NCBI GenBank assembly: GCA_963838845.1
Contig: CAWISR010000003.1
Span: 434,001-498,000, forward strand
Source: CAVRXQ01 sp963838845
GTDB taxonomy: Bacteria; Actinomycetota; Acidimicrobiia; Acidimicrobiales; Bog-793
DNA length: 64,000 bases
Direction: 5' to 3'
Below are positions 28,775 to 37,920 of this stretch, in pieces. The translations under genes were made by a program, and so were the position numbers. The notes beneath the pieces are model-generated. The model searched no databases. It saw only the letters and a list, made by a program, of their open reading frames with translations, and was not told the DNA's origin. Each line of letters starts with the position of its first letter. Positions within the stretch are counted from its first letter, which is position 1.

Positions 28775-29278
28775 GTGACGATCCAAGCGCGGTTTCCGAT
28801 CGGTGTGCAACTGACGTCAGCGGCCCGGGTCGTCGAGCGCGCCTTCGAGGCGGTGCTCGCTGAAAGCGGCGGTTCGATCCCCGTCTGGCTTGTGCTGCTC
28901 AATCTCAAGTTGCGCCGGTCGGCCAGCCAACGGGAGCTCGCAGCGGCCGTCGGCGTGCAGGCCTCGACGCTCAGCATCCACCTGTCAGAGATGGAGCGTG
29001 AGGGCTTGGTCGCTCGCCGCCGCGAACCCGACGACCGGCGAACCCACATCGTTCAGCTGACCGCGGCGGGCGAAGCGGCCTTCGCTCGCATTCGCAGCGC
29101 CGCGGGGGCTTTCGACAGTGCGCTCCGCCGGGGCATCTCCGAGGAGGAGATCGGCCTCTTCGAGAACCTTTTGTCTCTGCTCGTCGCGAACGTCGGCCGT
29201 GAGCCGAGAGAGCGGCGATCGACGCGCGACCGTGAAGCGCCGTTGGCAGTCGGAACCGGCGCCCCGAGGAAGACGTGA
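28775..29278 (+). CDS. MarR-family transcriptional regulator (second copy)
   Basis: The 167-residue protein has the MarR fold: SIPVWLVLLNLKLRRSASQRELAAAVGVQASTLSIHLSEMEREGLVARRREPDDRRTHIVQLT contains the helix-turn-helix and the wing with DDRR. The GTG at 28775 is chosen because it directly follows a -10 box. The open frame extends upstream through tRNA-Leu and is not coding there. The C-terminal 30 residues are Arg-rich and disordered. The ligand is unknown. It may control itself and the downstream membrane protein. Confidence 0.87.
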   Translation: MTIQARFPIGVQLTSAARVVERAFEAVLAESGGSIPVWLVLLNLKLRRSASQRELAAAVGVQASTLSIHLSEMEREGLVARRREPDDRRTHIVQLTAAGEAAFARIRSAAGAFDSALRRGISEEEIGLFENLLSLLVANVGREPRERRSTRDREAPLAVGTGAPRKT

Positions 29279-29437
29279 AACACGTGGCGCGCCTCCGACC
29301 TCTGTCGCTCTGGCGCCAACTTTCGCCCGCACCGAGCCGACATACTGTGCGAGTACCCGCGGATGCCGCCTGGGAACGGCCGCGCCGGCGGTCGCGGCGG
29401 GTGACCCGCGTCGATGGCAAGGAGCCGGTCGTCGGTG

Positions 29438-30403
29438 ATGAAGTCGAACGTCCGCGGCGTCCTCGATAGGGCCCGCATCGACTTCTCCTCGACCAAGAGC
29501 CAACCGACATGGTGGCGGTACGCGCTCGCAGGTGCGCTGGCGGTCGCGCTCTCGCTCGGCGCCGACTTCGGACTCGTTCACGGTGGGATCGCGCTTTTCC
29601 CCTCGACGCGGGGTTTTTCCCACTTCCGGTTCTCGGATTACGCCACGCTCACCGTGATCGGGGTGATCATCGCCTGCGCCGGATGGCCACTCGTCATCAG
29701 GATGAGTTCGGCGCCGCGCTGGCTCTACCTGCGGGCCGCAGTCGCCGTGACGCTCGTCTTGTGGGTACCCGATCTGTGGTTGCTCTTGAAGGGAGAGACG
29801 AGACGGGGGGTTGCCGTGCTCGCCGTGATGCACCTTGTCATCGCGCTCGTCACCTACAACGTGCTGGTGCGGGTCGCGCCTGCTCGCGAACTCACTGAAC
29901 GGCACGCAAACGACATCGCATCAGCGCGCCAAGATCCACGGCCGCATCATGAGGTGTTGCGCAGGTGGTGGATCGCGATGGTCGCCGCGGTGTCGCTCGA
30001 ATTCGTCCTCGGGGTGATCGCGATCGTGGCCGTCCCGGAATCGAGGCCAACCGGTTGGATCCCTTCGAAGGGCGAGCTCGTCTTTGCGCTCCACGGTGCC
30101 GTCGGCGTTGTGACGTTGTTGGGTGCGTGTGTGCTCGTGGTGCTTTCCCATCGGAAAGGCAGGCTCGCCCGTATCGCTTCGGTCGGTGGACTGCTCGGCG
30201 TCGTGCTTGGCGGAGTCGGTGGACTGCTCGCGGTGGAACACGCGCTGCGACTCGCAGGGATGGGAGTGATGTTCGTCGCGAGCGGCATCGCGTTCTTCGC
30301 GTATCTCGTTCCGGTCGTCGAGCCAGCGCGGGAAGTGACGCCGGACGCTGTTCGCGCACCGACCGATGTGTCTGACGCAGGTGACGAACCGGCGCTGACC
30401 TGA
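29438..30403 (+). CDS. Polytopic membrane protein, DUF6069-like
   Basis: The protein of about 321 residues has two halves. The first (residues 20-150) has four hydrophobic helices and a pattern (GADFGLVHGGIALF, FSDYATLTVIGVIIACAGWP) like small four-helix proteins of unknown function. The second half (residues 180-300) has four more helices. No signal peptide or catalytic motif is seen. The start may be ATG 29438 or ATG 29414. It follows the MarR gene after a 159-bp gap and could be its target. Confidence 0.7.
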   Translation: MKSNVRGVLDRARIDFSSTKSQPTWWRYALAGALAVALSLGADFGLVHGGIALFPSTRGFSHFRFSDYATLTVIGVIIACAGWPLVIRMSSAPRWLYLRAAVAVTLVLWVPDLWLLLKGETRRGVAVLAVMHLVIALVTYNVLVRVAPARELTERHANDIASARQDPRPHHEVLRRWWIAMVAAVSLEFVLGVIAIVAVPESRPTGWIPSKGELVFALHGAVGVVTLLGACVLVVLSHRKGRLARIASVGGLLGVVLGGVGGLLAVEHALRLAGMGVMFVASGIAFFAYLVPVVEPAREVTPDAVRAPTDVSDAGDEPALT

Positions 30404-30554
30404 CGCGACGCGTAACTCGGGTCGCGCTGGCTTGCCGCGCGTCGCCCACGGGAGCAAGGATGGTTGCCCAATCCGCCGAGTTGCCAGGTCGGACCGCGCC
30501 TCGGTTCGATTCAGTACCAGGTGAGTTGGTCGCGATGAAGAAAGGGATCGCCCG

Positions 30555-32357
30555 TTGAGCGCAGCACCGACGAGCAACCGGAAGCTTCTCGAGTGGGTGG
30601 ACGACGTCGCGACGATGACTACACCCGATCGCGTCATCTGGTGCGACGGTACGCGTACAGAGTACGAACGGCTCTGCTCCGGACTCGTCGACGCCGGCAC
30701 GATGATCGCCCTTAACCGCGAGCTTCGGCCGGGGAGCTTTCTTCAGCGTTCCGATCCGCGCGACACGGCGCGCGTCGAGTCGCGCACGTTCATCTGCTCC
30801 GAGCGCGAGATCGACGCGGGTCCGAACAACAACTGGACGGATCCGAAGGAGATGCGCGCAAAGCTTTTCGGTCTGTTCAGCGGATCGATGCGCGGCCGCA
30901 CGATGTACGTCGTCCCGTTCATCATGGGTCCGATCGGCTCTACGTATGCGAAGGCGGGCGTCGAGATCACCGATTCGCCTTCGGTCGTCGCGAACATGTC
31001 CGTGATGACGCGTATGGGGACTGCCGCACTGAACGCGATCGGCGCGAACGGCGCGTTCGTCCCGTGTCTGCATTCGGTCGGTGCCCCGCTCCAGTCGGGC
31101 GAAGAGGATGTCCCGTGGCCGTGCAACCCGGATAACACCTACATCGTCCACTTCCCTGAGACCCGGGAGATCTGGTCGTACGGGTCGGGATACGGCGGGA
31201 ATGCGTTGTTGGGCAAGAAGTGCCTCGCGTTGCGAATCGCATCCGTGCTCGCGCGCGACGAAGGGTGGCTCGCCGAGCACATGTTGATCATGAAGGTGAC
31301 GGCGCCGGATGGCGAGGTTCGTTACATCGCCGGCGCGTTCCCGTCGGCATGCGGCAAAACCAACCTCGCAATGATGATCCCGACGTTGCCCGGGTGGAAG
31401 GTCGAGACCGTCGGCGACGACATCTGCTGGATGCAGATCGGGAGCGACGGTCGGCTATGGGCGGTCAATCCCGAAGCCGGGTTCTTCGGCGTCGCACCCG
31501 GCACGGGGCACAAAACGAACCCGAACGCGCTTGCGATGTTGTCGCACGACGCGATCTTCACGAACGCCGCGCTCACCGACGACGGCGACATCTGGTGGGA
31601 GGGCATGACGAAAGAGCCGCCCGGGCACCTGATCGACTGGAAAGGAGCGGATTGGACGCCCGCGTCCGAAACGACGGCAGCCCATCCAAACGCCCGTTTC
31701 ACCGTGCCGATCGACCAGGACCCCGCCATCGCGCCGGAGTGGGACGACCCCCGCGGGGTACCGATCTCGGCGGTGCTCTTCGGCGGGCGTCGCTCATCGG
31801 TCGTGCCGCTCGTCCACGAGAGCTTCACTTGGCCCCACGGAGTCTTTCTCGGAGCGATCATGACCTCGGAGACGACCGCGGCAGCAACGGGGGAGGTCGG
31901 CCGGCTTCGTCACGACCCGTTCGCGATGTTGCCGTTCTGTGGCTACAACATGGCGGACTACTGGGCGCACTGGCTTTCGTTCACCGCGCGCGCCGAGGAA
32001 TCCGCACTACCGAAGGTCTTCTACGTCAACTGGTTCCGCAAGGACGCCGAGGGCAAGTTCTTGTGGCCGGGATTCGGTGAGAACTCGCGGGTGATCGCAT
32101 GGGTCTTCGAGCGTTGCCGTGGGCGTGGTGAAGCGATCCGTTGCCCGATCGGATGGCTGCCGGCGCCCGGAGCGATCGACGTCAGCGGGCTCGACCTTCG
32201 TCCGGGCGTGATCGACGAGTTGTTCTCGGTAGACGCGGGCGACTGGCGCTCCGAAGTGAAGCACATCCGCGACTACTTCGGGATGTACGGGGCAAGGGTC
32301 CCGAAAGCCCTCCTCGAGGAGCTCGACGCGCTCGAGGACGGCCTCGAAAGCTCCTGA
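30555..32357 (+). CDS. pckG: Phosphoenolpyruvate carboxykinase (GTP)
   Basis: The 600-residue enzyme interconverts oxaloacetate and PEP with GTP/GDP and Mn2+. The kinase loop FPSACGKTN contains the hyper-reactive Cys266; other marks are RTMYVVPFIMGP, GDDICWMQIG and FGENSRVIAWVFERC. This is the GTP family, distinct from ATP-dependent PckA. The start is TTG at 30555 preceded by AAAGGGA. It is convergent with the VOC gene and ends at a strong hairpin. Confidence 0.97.
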   Translation: MSAAPTSNRKLLEWVDDVATMTTPDRVIWCDGTRTEYERLCSGLVDAGTMIALNRELRPGSFLQRSDPRDTARVESRTFICSEREIDAGPNNNWTDPKEMRAKLFGLFSGSMRGRTMYVVPFIMGPIGSTYAKAGVEITDSPSVVANMSVMTRMGTAALNAIGANGAFVPCLHSVGAPLQSGEEDVPWPCNPDNTYIVHFPETREIWSYGSGYGGNALLGKKCLALRIASVLARDEGWLAEHMLIMKVTAPDGEVRYIAGAFPSACGKTNLAMMIPTLPGWKVETVGDDICWMQIGSDGRLWAVNPEAGFFGVAPGTGHKTNPNALAMLSHDAIFTNAALTDDGDIWWEGMTKEPPGHLIDWKGADWTPASETTAAHPNARFTVPIDQDPAIAPEWDDPRGVPISAVLFGGRRSSVVPLVHESFTWPHGVFLGAIMTSETTAAATGEVGRLRHDPFAMLPFCGYNMADYWAHWLSFTARAEESALPKVFYVNWFRKDAEGKFLWPGFGENSRVIAWVFERCRGRGEAIRCPIGWLPAPGAIDVSGLDLRPGVIDELFSVDAGDWRSEVKHIRDYFGMYGARVPKALLEELDALEDGLESS

Positions 32358-32403
32358 GCTCGCCATCTTCGGTTGGCTTCGAAGCGCCTGGACAAGCCGT
32401 TCG

Positions 32404-32445
32404 CAACCGATCCGGGTCGACGAGGTGCCGTACCCGGATCGGTTG
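32404..32445. terminator. Bidirectional terminator hairpin between pckG and the VOC gene
   Basis: A perfect 14-bp inverted repeat, CAACCGATCCGGGT (32404-32417) and ACCCGGATCGGTTG (32432-32445), encloses a 14-nt loop in the gap between convergent genes. There is no U-tract, as is common for GC-rich actinobacterial terminators. Confidence 0.75.
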
Positions 32446-32462
32446 GTTGAACCTGCGAACGA

Positions 32463-33212
32463 CTACGACTTCGCCTCGTGAATTCCGAAGGCGGCGCCAA
32501 CCGGATCGAGCACGCTCGCGATGCGTCCAGTGGGCATCTCCGTCGTCATGTTGATCGATCCGCCGCGCTCGGTGATCAGTTTGGAAGCCACGTCGAGGTC
32601 GGTGACGTCGAAGTACGCCTCCCAGTACGAAGGGACCGCCGCGGGCACTTCGTCCGGCATCGGCATGCCGCCCGCCACCGGCCTCCCATCCACCGTGAAG
32701 CTCGTCGAGTTCGCCTCGTCCTCGGTGCCCCACCCGAACACCGACGTGTAGAACGCCTTCGCCGTTCCCAAGTCGCGCGACAGAAGATGGCTCCAGGTGT
32801 AGGCGCCGGGCTCGTTCACGACGAGGGCGCCCTTGTGCATGCCGGCTTGCCAGGCGCCGAAGGCAGCGCCGGCCGGGTCGAGGGCGATCACGAGATGACC
32901 TTGCCCCATCACGTCCATCGGGCCCATCACGACCGTTCCACCCTCTTTGGTGATCCGCTCGGCGGTGTCGTTCGCGTCGTTGACGTTCACGTACGTGATC
33001 CATCGCGCGTGGCCGCTGTCGTCCATCAGCGGCCCGATTCCCGCGACGGGGAGCCCCCTCAGCAGGCAAATGTGGTAATGGCCAGCCTGTTCACCCTGGT
33101 CTTGCGCGTCCCAGCCGAACAGTTCGGTGTAGAAGGCAAGCGACTTGTCGAGATCCGTCGTCCCGTGGTCCACCCAGGACGGCACTCCGTGTTCGTATCC
33201 GTCGACTTGCAT
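32463..33212 (-). CDS. Two-domain VOC (glyoxalase/bleomycin-resistance fold) protein
   Basis: The 249-residue protein contains two vicinal-oxygen-chelate units: residues 8-120 (VPSWVDHGTTDLDKSLAFYTELFGW) and 130-245 (YTWSHLLSRDLGTAKAFYTSVFGW). The repeated FYTxxFGW pattern matches actinobacterial proteins annotated as hydroxylases or glyoxalase-like. GGAG sits upstream of the ATG at 33212. Metal ligands and substrate cannot be assigned. It is separated from the helicase gene downstream of which it does not belong, so it is probably monocistronic. Confidence 0.88.
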   Translation of the reverse strand: MQVDGYEHGVPSWVDHGTTDLDKSLAFYTELFGWDAQDQGEQAGHYHICLLRGLPVAGIGPLMDDSGHARWITYVNVNDANDTAERITKEGGTVVMGPMDVMGQGHLVIALDPAGAAFGAWQAGMHKGALVVNEPGAYTWSHLLSRDLGTAKAFYTSVFGWGTEDEANSTSFTVDGRPVAGGMPMPDEVPAAVPSYWEAYFDVTDLDVASKLITERGGSINMTTEMPTGRIASVLDPVGAAFGIHEAKS

Positions 33213-33334
33213 GGGCGCTCCTTTGGTCGGCGGCCCTTCGGCCGCGCCCGCACGGTACCGGAGGGGTGTCGCTCCCGACAGGGCACGACGATGCCGATTC
33301 GGTTACAAGGCGCCCGGACGGCGTCCGTTGACGA

Positions 33335-36300
33335 CTAGGAAGCGGCCCGGCGACCGACGGCTGTCTCGTTGGTGGCGACCACCCCGTCGACGAGGGTGAT
33401 CGACTTCCCCGCCGCGGTGGCGACGCGCGGCACCCCGAGGACGAGCCCCGTCAGGTTGAGGGGATCCGCTGCCGAGATCCGTATCGCTGAACCGTCGCGT
33501 TCTTTCCGCGCGACGCGGTGGAGAGCATCGGCAGCCTCCGGCAGAGCGAACTGCTCCCCAGAGAAGCCGGACACGAAGCGCCCGCCGCGCGCGACGCCGC
33601 GGGCTTCGAGCCGCCGCAGCCCGTAGAGGACCTCGCGCCAGTTCGCGCAGATCGGCTCGCGAACGACCAAGTCCCGGAAGACGATCCCCCAGCGCTCGAG
33701 GAGCTGGGTCGCGACCGCGTCCCATAAATCATCGGGGTCGAACTCGGACGCGACCGTGCTATGGAGCAGGGACCACCGGCCCCCGGAGAGCGCCGGCGGT
33801 ACGCGTCGACGCTGGGCCGCGTGCCGGGGACCGATGCGGCGCGGCGAGCGCGAGCTTGCCGTGTTCGCGGCGCGGTAGCGACCGGCGAGCAAAGCCCGCA
33901 CCGCGGCGAACCCGTCGGAGGTCAAGAGCCCGTGCGCAACGCCGTCCCAGAGCGCGTCCGCGACGTCGGTCGGCAATCGCCCGATCGTGTCAACGAGATC
34001 GGAGAAGAACAGAGCGCCGCGCGCCCGCAGCGCCTCGACGATCTCCCCGGTCGATCCCGGTCCGGGCAAAGGGATCGTGCGGTCGCCCCGCGCCGCGGCG
34101 AGGAGCCAGGCGAGGTCGTCGCGGCGAACGAGCGCCACGGGGGTGGCGCGCGACGGCACGGCACCTTGGCGCCTCGGCAGGGAATCCTCAATGACGTCGA
34201 GTCGGCCCCAGGCGACCTCGCCGTGCGCGCACAGCTCGTCGAGCAGCTGCGCGCTGTACGCATGCACCCGTGGGGCGAGGATCTCCTGTTCCCAGGCGCC
34301 GGCGGGCGCCTCGAAACCTTGCAGCTGTCCGAGGACCTCGGCGAGACCGATGACGCCGCGCAGCTGTGTGCCCGGCGCGACGTGGTGCCACTCGAGAAGA
34401 AAGCGCATCAGGTCGGCTGCGGTGACGGCGGTGACGTTGCGGCGCGAGCGATCGCGCGCCCGGGCGTGAGCGCGGGCGACGAGGCGCTTCGACCACCAGC
34501 GTCCGTCCGCGAGCCGCATCGCCGCGCCGCGTGCCTCGATTCGCGCGAGCGCGCTCGCCACCGAACCTTCGCTGATGCCTCCCACCGAGATGGCGAGCTC
34601 GGGTTCTTTCGCCGGACCGACGAGTTCGAGCTGACCTTTGACCGCGAGGGCGATCGCATCCTCGACGCTCAGCGGCCCGCTCGACGCGACCGCCTTTGGG
34701 AGTGGGGCGTCCGGGACGAAGCGCGCCGGTCCGAGCAGCGCTTCCACCTCTCGCCGCCGTTCCGTCGCACACCAGAACCGTTCGGTCGCGCCGCTTTGGT
34801 CTCGGACGGCCTCCATCGCACGGCCGTCGGAAACCAAGCGGTCGAACATCGGCTGCAGGCTCGCCAGCGGTCGAAGGATGACCGCCTGGTCGAGGAGATC
34901 GTGGAGCTCTTCCGCGTCTCGAGGATCGGGAGCGACTTCGCTGCGGACGTCGTCGATCACCGCCTCGTCGATCATCGACAGGTCGCGCGCCTCGAGTGGC
35001 ACCCCGCGGCTCAGCGCGACCGCTCGCGTGCGACGTTCCTCGAGCGGCGCGTCGTCCAAGAACGTGTACGGTCGCCCGTTCAAGATCTCGTGGGTGAGGA
35101 TCGACGGCTCTGTCGTGTCGCGCGTGACGCCGTTCACCGACCCGCCGCGCAGGGCGGCGAGCAGCGCGGTCAACCCGGCGAGGTCCATCGCTTCGGTCAT
35201 GCAGTCGTCGATCGTCTGGCGGACGACTGGGTGGTCGGGGACCTCGATCGGGCCGGTGACGTTTTCCTGGCACGCGGCGAGCATCGGGAAGATCCATCAG
35301 GTCGTCCGCCTCCATGCGCTGGATCGCCGGGGGGAGGTGGCGAGCGCCGCGAAAGCGCGGCGAGACGAGCGAGCGCCCGAGATTCCACCGCCACCTCGAG
35401 GTGAAGATCGGTGTTGGCAGCACCGCCTGAATGAGCGTCTCGCGGACATTCTCCGGCGACAGGAAGCGCAGCACGCTTTCCAAGCCGAAGGAATGCTGAG
35501 GTCCGAGCGACAACACGATTGCGTCGTCACTGGCTGCCGCTTGCAACTCGAAATCGAAGGTGCGACAGAAGCGTTTCCGTAACGCGAGCCCGAGCCCGCG
35601 GTTGATGCGCGCGCCGTAAGGCGAATGGACGACGAGCTGTGCGCCGCCGGCGTCGTCGAAGAAGCGCTCGACGACGAGGGTCTGTTTCGTCGGTAAGGTG
35701 CCGAGCTGGGCGAGCGCGACGGCGAGGTAGGCGACGCACTCGGATGCGACGCGCCTTTCGATTCCCGCTGCCGCCTCCACCCGCTCGGCGGCGATCGTGG
35801 TTCCGCCAGCCGCCATCGCAACTTCGACGAGCTTTCGGAGGTCGGATACTGCGGTGGACAGCTCGTCGGTCCTCGCCGGCGCCTCGCCGAGCCAGAACGG
35901 GATCGTCGGCGCCGCGCCTTGGGCGTCGGTGACGCGCACGACCCCCGTCTCGACGCGGCGGACCCGCCAGGAGTGCGATCCGAGAAGAAAAACGTCGCCT
36001 GTCATCGCCTCGACGGCGAAGTCCTCGTGCACGCTGCCGACGAGGGACTCATCCGGATCGACGACGACGCGGTAGTCGGCGAGCTCTGGGATCGCGCCGC
36101 CGGACGTCACCGCCGCGAGCTGCGCGCCGCGGCGGGGCCGCAGGACGTGGTTCACGCGGTCGCGGTAGACATACGCCCCGCGCACGCCGCGCCCGGTGCG
36201 GACCCCTTCGGCGACGAGCGAGACGACGGCTTCGAAGTCGTCGTCGCTCAAATCGGCGTACGGCGCGGCACGGCGGATGAGACGCGCGAGATCGTGCTCG

Positions 36301-37625
36301 CCGATGCCTTTGTCTCCCGATACGGCGACCTCGGCGATGATCTGTTGAGCGAGGATGTCCAAAGGCGCTACGGGAGGGTGCACGGCGTCGAGCGCGCCTG
36401 CACGTGTCGCGCAGAAGAGCGCGACACACTCGACGAGCTCGTCGCGAGTCATCGGGTAGACCCGGCCCTTCGGGATGCCTTGACGTCGGTGATCGGCGCG
36501 ACCCACCCGCTGGAGAAAGGTCGCGATCGCACGCGGCGAACCGAGCTGGCAGACGAGGTCGACCGGTCCGACGTCGATGCCGAGTTCGAGCGACGCCGTC
36601 GCGACGACCGCGCGCAAGGCGCCCTCACGCAACCGGGACTCCACGGACAGACGCCGTTCCATTGACAGGCTGCCATGGTGCGCGGCGACGGCTTCGTCCC
36701 CGATGACCCCGCGTAACAGATGTGCAACGCGCTCTGCCATCTTGCGGGTATTGACGAAGACGAGCGTCGTGCGGTGCGACTCGATCAGTTCTGCAAGTGA
36801 CACGACGATCTCGCCGAGTTGCTCGGTCGTCATCACCGCGCCGAGCTCGTCGGTCGGAAGCACGATCGAGATGTCGAGATCACGCCGGTGGCCGACGTCG
36901 ACGATTTCGCAGCGAGCGGCGCCGTCCGGCGCTGCTCTGTCCTCGCCAGCGCCGACCAGAAGTCGGGCGATCTCGCCGATCGGTCGCTGCGTCGCCGAGC
37001 AGCCGATGCGTGTCGGTCGCCTTCGGCCCGTCGATGTCACGATGCGATCGAGCCGCTCCAAGGTGAGGGATAGGTGGCTCCCGCGCTTGTCACGGGCGAG
37101 CGCGTGGATCTCATCGACGATCACCGTCTCGACAGTCGAGAGAACCGCGCGTCCTCGCCTTGACGTCGCGAGCAAATAGAGCGACTCGGGTGTCGTGACG
37201 ATGATGTCCGGGGGCACGCGCATCATCGCCTGTCGCTCGGACTGGGGTGTGTCGCCGTTCCGCACCGCGACCCGCAGTGGACGAACCGGGGTCCCGATCT
37301 CGTCGCCGAGCGCGGTGATCTTCTCGAACGGCCCCTCGAGGTTCTCGGCGACGTCCACGGTCAGCGCGCGCAGTGGCGAGACGTAGACGACCGACGTTTT
37401 CGGCCCGCTCTCGTCGATGTCGCGGCGCAGGCAACGATCGATCGCGACGAGGAATGCGGCGAGCGTCTTGCCCGACCCGGTCGGCGCCGCGATCAAGGTG
37501 TCGTCGCCCCGGCCGATCGCCGGCCAGCCGAGCTCCTGCGCCGGCGTCGGTCCCTCCGGGAAGGCGCGCCCGAACCACTCGGCAACCGCCGGGTGGAAAA
37601 AGGAGAGCGCGTCCGACCGCGTCAC
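33335..37625 (-). pseudogene. lhr: Lhr-type DEAD/DEAH helicase, interrupted by one frameshift
   Basis: The first part (37625 down to about 35292, some 778 codons) encodes the helicase core: APTGSGKTLAAFLVAIDRC, VIVDEIHALARDKRG, SATQRPIGEIARLL and LQRVGRADHRRQ, ending AIQRMEADDLMD. The second part resumes in another frame near 35290 with FPMLAACQENVTG and runs about 650 codons, through the Lhr C-terminal winged-helix/scaffold domain (DPLNLTGLVLG), to the stop at 33335. Both parts together give the roughly 1430 residues expected for Lhr, a 3'-5' helicase linked to DNA repair. One extra base (or two missing) near 35291 would restore the frame. The rest is undamaged, so a very recent mutation or a sequencing error is likely. 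Confidence 0.87.
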
Positions 37626-37713
37626 GAAGGCCGAGGCTACTTAGGGGCTGTCACTCTCCAAACGGGCGTTCGAGGTCCGGACGGCCCGACGGGTCATCGC
37701 CGTTTCGGAGCGC

Positions 37714-37920
37714 TCAGCCAGGACGTTCGCGGCGGAGCTGGACGGGTGTCGCCCACGATCGGCTGGCGAAGCGCCACGACCGGCGGCGACTCCTCGGCCA
37801 CCCCGATGCCGGCGCATCGTCTGTTTCGTCCCTCGGCCACGCCTTCTCGACGGCGATCTCGATCGCCCTGCGAATCTCGGGCGGCGGCTCGAGCGGCGCC
37901 GACCGACGCGGCTTGCTCAC
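37714..37920 (-). CDS. Acyl-CoA carboxylase epsilon-like small subunit
   Basis: The 68-residue protein starts at a GTG that overlaps the carboxylase beta stop (GTGA). Its first half (LEPPPEIRRAIEIAVEKAW) is a helix, and the end RSRRRSWRFASRSW-ATPVQLRRERPG resembles the C-terminal motif of actinobacterial epsilon subunits (SxWRFSGRWW...RRxRP). Those subunits bind AccD-type beta subunits and stimulate the carboxylase complex. Some positions of the Trp/Gly motif differ (ASRSW for SGRWW), so the call is by motif and position. Confidence 0.7.
   Translation of the reverse strand: MSKPRRSAPLEPPPEIRRAIEIAVEKAWPRDETDDAPASGWPRSRRRSWRFASRSWATPVQLRRERPG

Noticed and set aside
30535..30558. Seven-codon mini-ORF (MKKGIAR) ending in the pckG TTG start
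   Set aside because: The AAAGGGA in it serves as the pckG ribosome binding site; the short frame is likely a coincidence.
29892..31280. Minus-strand open frame across the membrane protein and pckG
   Set aside because: Arg/His-rich composition and overlap of two well supported genes.
33761..35404. Long plus-strand frame opposite the helicase gene (547 codons)
   Set aside because: Arg-rich shadow with no motif; the minus strand carries clear Lhr sequence in this region.
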